From Rhodoferax sp. (GTDB lineage: Bacteria > Pseudomonadota > Gammaproteobacteria > Burkholderiales > Burkholderiaceae_C), in contig JARLJI010000055.1 of NCBI GenBank assembly GCA_031291295.1, forward strand, positions 1 through 55,785: 55,785 nucleotides of DNA, read 5' to 3'. The translations under genes and the position numbers were made by a program. Shown in pieces: positions 53,756 through 55,785 of the stretch (the first letter of the stretch is position 1; the number at the start of each line of letters is the position of its first letter). A model generated the notes under the pieces. It had not been told where the DNA came from. It did not search any database and saw only the letters and a program-made list of their open reading frames with translations.

Positions 53756-53958
53756 CGCTTGTAGTTGTGATGCACAGTGGCGAACAGGACGCTGTAGCCG
53801 TTCACCGCTGTTCTCCACCGATTCCAGACACCGGGCCCTGCGCCCTTTGCCAGGACAACGCCATGCCCTCCCGCTCGGAAACAACGCGGCAAGCCGCGTT
53901 TGTCGCGCTCGCCGAGGTGAGCGCATTCCTTCTCGTTGATGTATTCAAGCTGTTTCAT
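53752..53958 (-). CDS. Small minus-strand phage protein, unknown
   Basis: A 68-residue basic protein with an excellent site (AGGAGTCACG before the ATG): MKQLEYINEKECAHLGERDK, then GLPRCFRAGGHGVVLAKG. No family recognised. It is the only leftward gene in the right half and converges on the HTH gene with a 4-bp overlap. Possible roles are regulation or excision control; unproven. Confidence 0.5.
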   Translation of the reverse strand: MKQLEYINEKECAHLGERDKRGLPRCFRAGGHGVVLAKGAGPGVWNRWRTAVNGYSVLFATVHHNYKR

Positions 53959-53994
53959 CGTGACTCCTGAAGTTGAGAGAGGCAGTTAAAAAAT

Positions 53995-54352
53995 ATCCTC
54001 TCGCTCGTGCTTCCTCGAGCGTCGCGGAGACGGGCCCCCAGCGGGGGCGGTGGGGGAGAATGCTCGCGCCACAAGAAAAAACCGGGTTGACCCGGCTTCG
54101 ATGTATTTAGAAATCCCCCCACAAGCGCCCCTCGCAACCCGTGGGGTCTTGTGGGGGGATTCATCGAAGCCGGGGCAATCCGATTTTTTCACAACGCAGG
54201 CCCTGCGACCGTCACGGGGCATGACACAGCGAAGCGGCAAGGCGAAGCCGACTGGCGTGACGCGTGCAGCAGGGCCGGCACTGAGGCCAAAACCCGACGT
54301 GCAACCTGCACCTGTCTTCGGTAGACTTCACCAAAACAACAGGCAGGGTGGT
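53995..54352. other. Hairpin-rich intergenic region, candidate phage origin/packaging region
   Basis: About 360 bp without a gene between two phage genes, packed with inverted repeats: GCTCG..CGAGC near 54002-54019, GCCCCC-AGC-GGGGGC near 54033-54048, CCGGG-TTGA-CCCGG at 54082-54095, the large hairpin at 54091-54174, CGCAGG-C-CCTGCG near 54196-54209 and GTCACG/CGTGAC near 54212-54261. In filamentous phages one such region holds both strand origins and the packaging signal. The assignment is inference from structure and position. Confidence 0.55.
54091..54174. repeat. Long bulged hairpin (27 paired bases)
   Basis: CCCGGCTTCGATG (54091-54103) pairs with CATCGAAGCCGGG (54162-54174), and AATCCCCCCACAAG (54112-54125) with CTTGTGGGGGGATT (54148-54161), both perfectly. 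An 8-base bulge (TATTTAGA) sits only on the 5' side. The 22-base apical loop has CCCC and GGGG that can pair further. It is the strongest single-strand fold in the prophage. Confidence 0.75.
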
Positions 54353-54757
54353 ATGGACGACATTATCAAAATCGCGATCGGTGTTTTCATCGGCGCACTG
54401 GTTGCACTTTTTGCGCATCAGTACATTGAGGCGTTGTATGCGCGGTGGGAGCTACAGCAGCTGAGTCAACAAGCGCAGCATGCTATGTTGCAGTCAGAAC
54501 GCCGCCAGGCGGCGCTGCAGCAGCAGCAAGCCGAGCAGCGTGCCCGTGATCGCGCTGCGCTTGCGCAGGAGCAGCGCGCCGATGCCCAGGCTCGCGAGCA
54601 CGAGCTTCAGCTGGAGGATGATAAGGAACAAGCTTGGGCTCGCTTTTTTCAGCCGTCAGCCCAGTGTCGCCAGGATTCTGGAACGATGGCTTGTGCCAAT
54701 GCCTACATGGCTGCGAAGAAGCGTTTTGACAGCCAATACCGCCCTCCGTCTCCCTGA
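54353..54757 (+). CDS. Membrane-anchored coiled-coil protein, unknown
   Basis: A 134-residue protein: one N-terminal membrane helix (about 4-24, IIKIAIGVFIGALVALFAHQYIEAL), a long Gln/Ala/Arg-rich coiled coil (about 33-95) and a C-terminal part with two Cys (CRQDSGTMACANAY) likely to form a disulfide. It lies between the origin-like region and the recombinase gene (8-bp gap). Not recognised; it could act in the periplasm if the helix is an anchor. Confidence 0.55.
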   Translation: MDDIIKIAIGVFIGALVALFAHQYIEALYARWELQQLSQQAQHAMLQSERRQAALQQQQAEQRARDRAALAQEQRADAQAREHELQLEDDKEQAWARFFQPSAQCRQDSGTMACANAYMAAKKRFDSQYRPPSP

Positions 54758-54765
54758 CCTTGTTT

Positions 54766-55341
54766 ATGCTGGTGGGGTATGCCCGCGTCTCCACGCTGGA
54801 GCAGGAGACTGATCTTCAATTGGACGCTTTGCGTCGAGCTGGCGTGCGCAAAATTTATTCTGAGAAGACTGGCGGCGTCTCTGCTCGTCCAGAACTTCAG
54901 CGCTTGCTGGCTTCGCTCAGATCGGGTGATCACCTGGTCGTTTACAAGCTTGACCGTCTCGCACGCAGCCTGGCCGATCTGCTGGGCATCATTGAGCGTC
55001 TCTCGCGTGCGTCTTGTGGTTTTCGCAGCCTGACGGAGCCTATCGACACTGCGACCCCTGCAGGCATGCTCATGTTGCAAATGCTTGGCGCGGTTGCTCA
55101 GTTTGAGCGCTCGCTTATCCGTGAGCGCTCGATGGCCGGCCAGTGTGCAGCCAAGGCCCGTGGTAAGCACTGTGGTCGTCCTCGTGCTTTGTTGCCGGCC
55201 ACTGAGGCCGATATTGTCCGTCTCTATGCATCCGGCTACTACACGTTGGACTCTCTTGCCGCCGTTTTTGAAGTCCACCCTTCCACCGTGAAGCGTGCTG
55301 TTTACCGTATAACCAAGCCTGGTCACTCGTCCTTGAAATGA
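54766..55341 (+). CDS. Small serine recombinase (resolvase/invertase type), probable integrase
   Basis: A 191-residue serine recombinase. The catalytic serine is Ser9 in GYARVSTLEQETDLQ; the Arg-containing block YKLDRLARSLADLLG and FERSLIRERSMAG (E helix) are typical, and a C-terminal HTH follows (YYTLDSLAAVFEVHPSTVKRAV). The ATG at 54766 gives the family start. It is the last phage gene, 41 bp from attR, so it is the best candidate for integration and excision. This is unusual, since tRNA-gene integration is normally done by tyrosine recombinases. Confidence 0.85.
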   Translation: MLVGYARVSTLEQETDLQLDALRRAGVRKIYSEKTGGVSARPELQRLLASLRSGDHLVVYKLDRLARSLADLLGIIERLSRASCGFRSLTEPIDTATPAGMLMLQMLGAVAQFERSLIRERSMAGQCAAKARGKHCGRPRALLPATEADIVRLYASGYYTLDSLAAVFEVHPSTVKRAVYRITKPGHSSLK

Positions 55342-55342
55342 A

Positions 55343-55364
55343 AAGACCCGGTGTTCCGGGTCTT
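55343..55364. terminator. Terminator-like hairpin between recombinase gene and attR
   Basis: AAGACCCGG-TGTT-CCGGGTCTT, a perfect 9-bp stem. On the minus strand the stem is followed by TTCATTTC after CTT (a usable U-rich tail); on the plus strand the tail is CTGGTG, so it terminates leftward transcription better. In the circular phage it would lie about 20 bases after the att core in the direction of the repressor-like gene. Confidence 0.65.
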
Positions 55365-55382
55365 CTGGTGTTGTCTTTTAGC

Positions 55383-55397
55383 CACCGCTTCCGCCAA
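55383..55397 (+). repeat. attR core (15 bp)
   Basis: CACCGCTTCCGCCAA, identical to 47069-47083. The base before it is C (55382), against T in the tRNA copy (47068). That difference removes the repressor stop codon in the circular form. Confidence 0.85.
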
Positions 55398-55410
55398 AAA
55401 ACCGATAAAC

Positions 55411-55440
55411 AAGCGCCTTTCGGGGCGCTTTGTATTTTTT
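55411..55440 (+). terminator. Terminator originally serving tRNA-Ser
   Basis: AAGCGCC-TTTCGG-GGCGCTT followed by TGTATTTTTT. It lies just right of attR, that is, 14 bp after the tRNA 3' end before the phage inserted. Confidence 0.8.
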
Positions 55441-55628
55441 CCTACCATTGTTTCTACCAATGAAGAACATGGTTGAAATGACTATGGTGAAGTGGGCGCC
55501 AGGGGAACGCTCAGGTCAAGTTTGCTTGGTCACCTTCGGTGGCTTAATGGGCGCCACCTTCGTCGATCTGCTGACCAGCCTATTGATATTTCCGTAAATC
55601 GTGACAACCGCTGAGCGTTTCAAGCGTT
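55441..55628. other. Non-coding stretch between the prophage and IS630-like gene
   Basis: No gene seen. TGGGCGCCA occurs twice (55493 and 55548). One end of the following insertion sequence should lie here, but I cannot define its terminal repeat from one side only. Confidence 0.3.
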
Positions 55629-55785
55629 ATGTCTCCAGTAGCAACGCTGGAGAATATTGGCGTGATGCAAAAACGATTGAGCGAAGCGGCGAAGAAACGA
55701 TTGAAGGCGGGTCGGATGCTGCTGGCGGGCAAAGGCTGCGCCGAGGTGGCCTTGGCTGTGGGGGTGGCACGGCAAACCGTGTACA
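55629..55785 (+). CDS. IS630-like transposase, N-terminal part (runs off the window)
   Basis: From the ATG at 55629 the frame reads MSPVATLENIGVMQKRLSEA, then KKRLKAGRMLLAGKGCAEVALAVGVARQTVY and leaves the window. The helix-turn-helix LLAGKGCAEVALAVGVARQTVY is typical of the N-terminal DNA-binding domain of IS630-family and related transposases. The catalytic DDE region is outside the window, so the family is tentative. Confidence 0.55.
   Translation, partial: MSPVATLENIGVMQKRLSEAAKKRLKAGRMLLAGKGCAEVALAVGVARQTVY

Larger units (their letters stand above)
47069..55397 (+). mobile_element. Filamentous prophage (Inoviridae-type) integrated in tRNA-Ser
   Basis: About 8.3 kb between two copies of a 15-bp sequence from the tRNA 3' end. 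It has the full inovirus set: ssDNA-binding protein, HUH replication protein, major coat protein, small membrane proteins, pIII-like and pVI-like proteins, and Zot/pI, with a leftward repressor-like gene at the left end and a serine recombinase at the right end. No secretin (pIV) gene is present, so extrusion would use a host secretin. All core genes look intact, so it may be active. Confidence 0.88.

Noticed and set aside
54703..55326. 207-codon minus-strand frame opposite the recombinase
   Set aside because: Shadow frame. It is also not the frame into which the repressor-like gene would extend in the circular phage.
47068..55397. Integration by host XerCD at a dif site
   Set aside because: No dif-like sequence at the ends; the duplicated core is the tRNA 3' end and the phage encodes its own recombinase.

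Overview
The window is a GC-rich bacterial chromosome segment that most resembles Burkholderiales, family Comamonadaceae (Polaromonas/Rhodoferax/Acidovorax-like). The evidence is gene content (a five-gene urt urea transporter beside ure genes, a branched-chain-type ABC transporter, an EmrAB-type efflux operon) plus short dispersed repeats that I associate from memory with this family. The genus is inference.

Left edge to 7.3 kb: the end of an IS21-family element, a scrap of a XylR/DmpR-type regulator, an alpha/beta hydrolase, then a cyclohexanecarboxylate degradation cluster badH-badI-aliB-aliA with a divergent MarR-type regulator (badR-like). No badK hydratase gene is present here. 7.4-23.3 kb: mixed genes, including a zinc-ribbon membrane protein, a large S53 (sedolisin) peptidase with ASH-like repeats and a Cys/Asp-rich tail, a PPC-domain protein, a HugZ-like protein, a methyltransferase, an FtsX-type permease, a CBS protein, a decayed 3-hydroxybenzoate/gentisate cluster (only gentisate dioxygenase intact), a cytochrome P450, a metallo-beta-lactamase-fold hydrolase, a cysteine-synthase-like PLP enzyme and an AttH/CrtC-type lipocalin protein.

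23.4-35.9 kb: a complete branched-chain-type ABC uptake system (livG-F-K-H-M order), a MarR-OMF-EmrA-EmrB efflux operon, a divergent ABC exporter and a Tat-like secreted protein. 35.9-47 kb: nitrogen scavenging from urea. ureD stands alone; urtABCDE runs leftward and ureABCEFG rightward from one control region. That region carries two oppositely facing sigma-54 promoters with two NtrC-like sites between them, so urea uptake and urea hydrolysis look jointly switched on by nitrogen limitation.

47.0-55.4 kb: tRNA-Ser(UGA), then a complete-looking filamentous prophage (inovirus) of about 8.3 kb flanked by a 15-bp duplication of the tRNA 3' end. It encodes a leftward repressor-like gene, ssDNA-binding protein, HUH replication protein, coat proteins, a pIII-like adsorption protein, a pVI-like protein, Zot/pI, an HTH protein, a hairpin-rich intergenic region and a small serine recombinase next to attR. 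The most striking observation is that the repressor-like gene runs across attL: its stop codon comes from the host tRNA gene, and the reconstructed circular phage would lack it and run into a terminator hairpin. This resembles the integration-dependent immunity switch of some mycobacteriophages, here in a filamentous phage. The window ends inside an IS630-like transposase gene.
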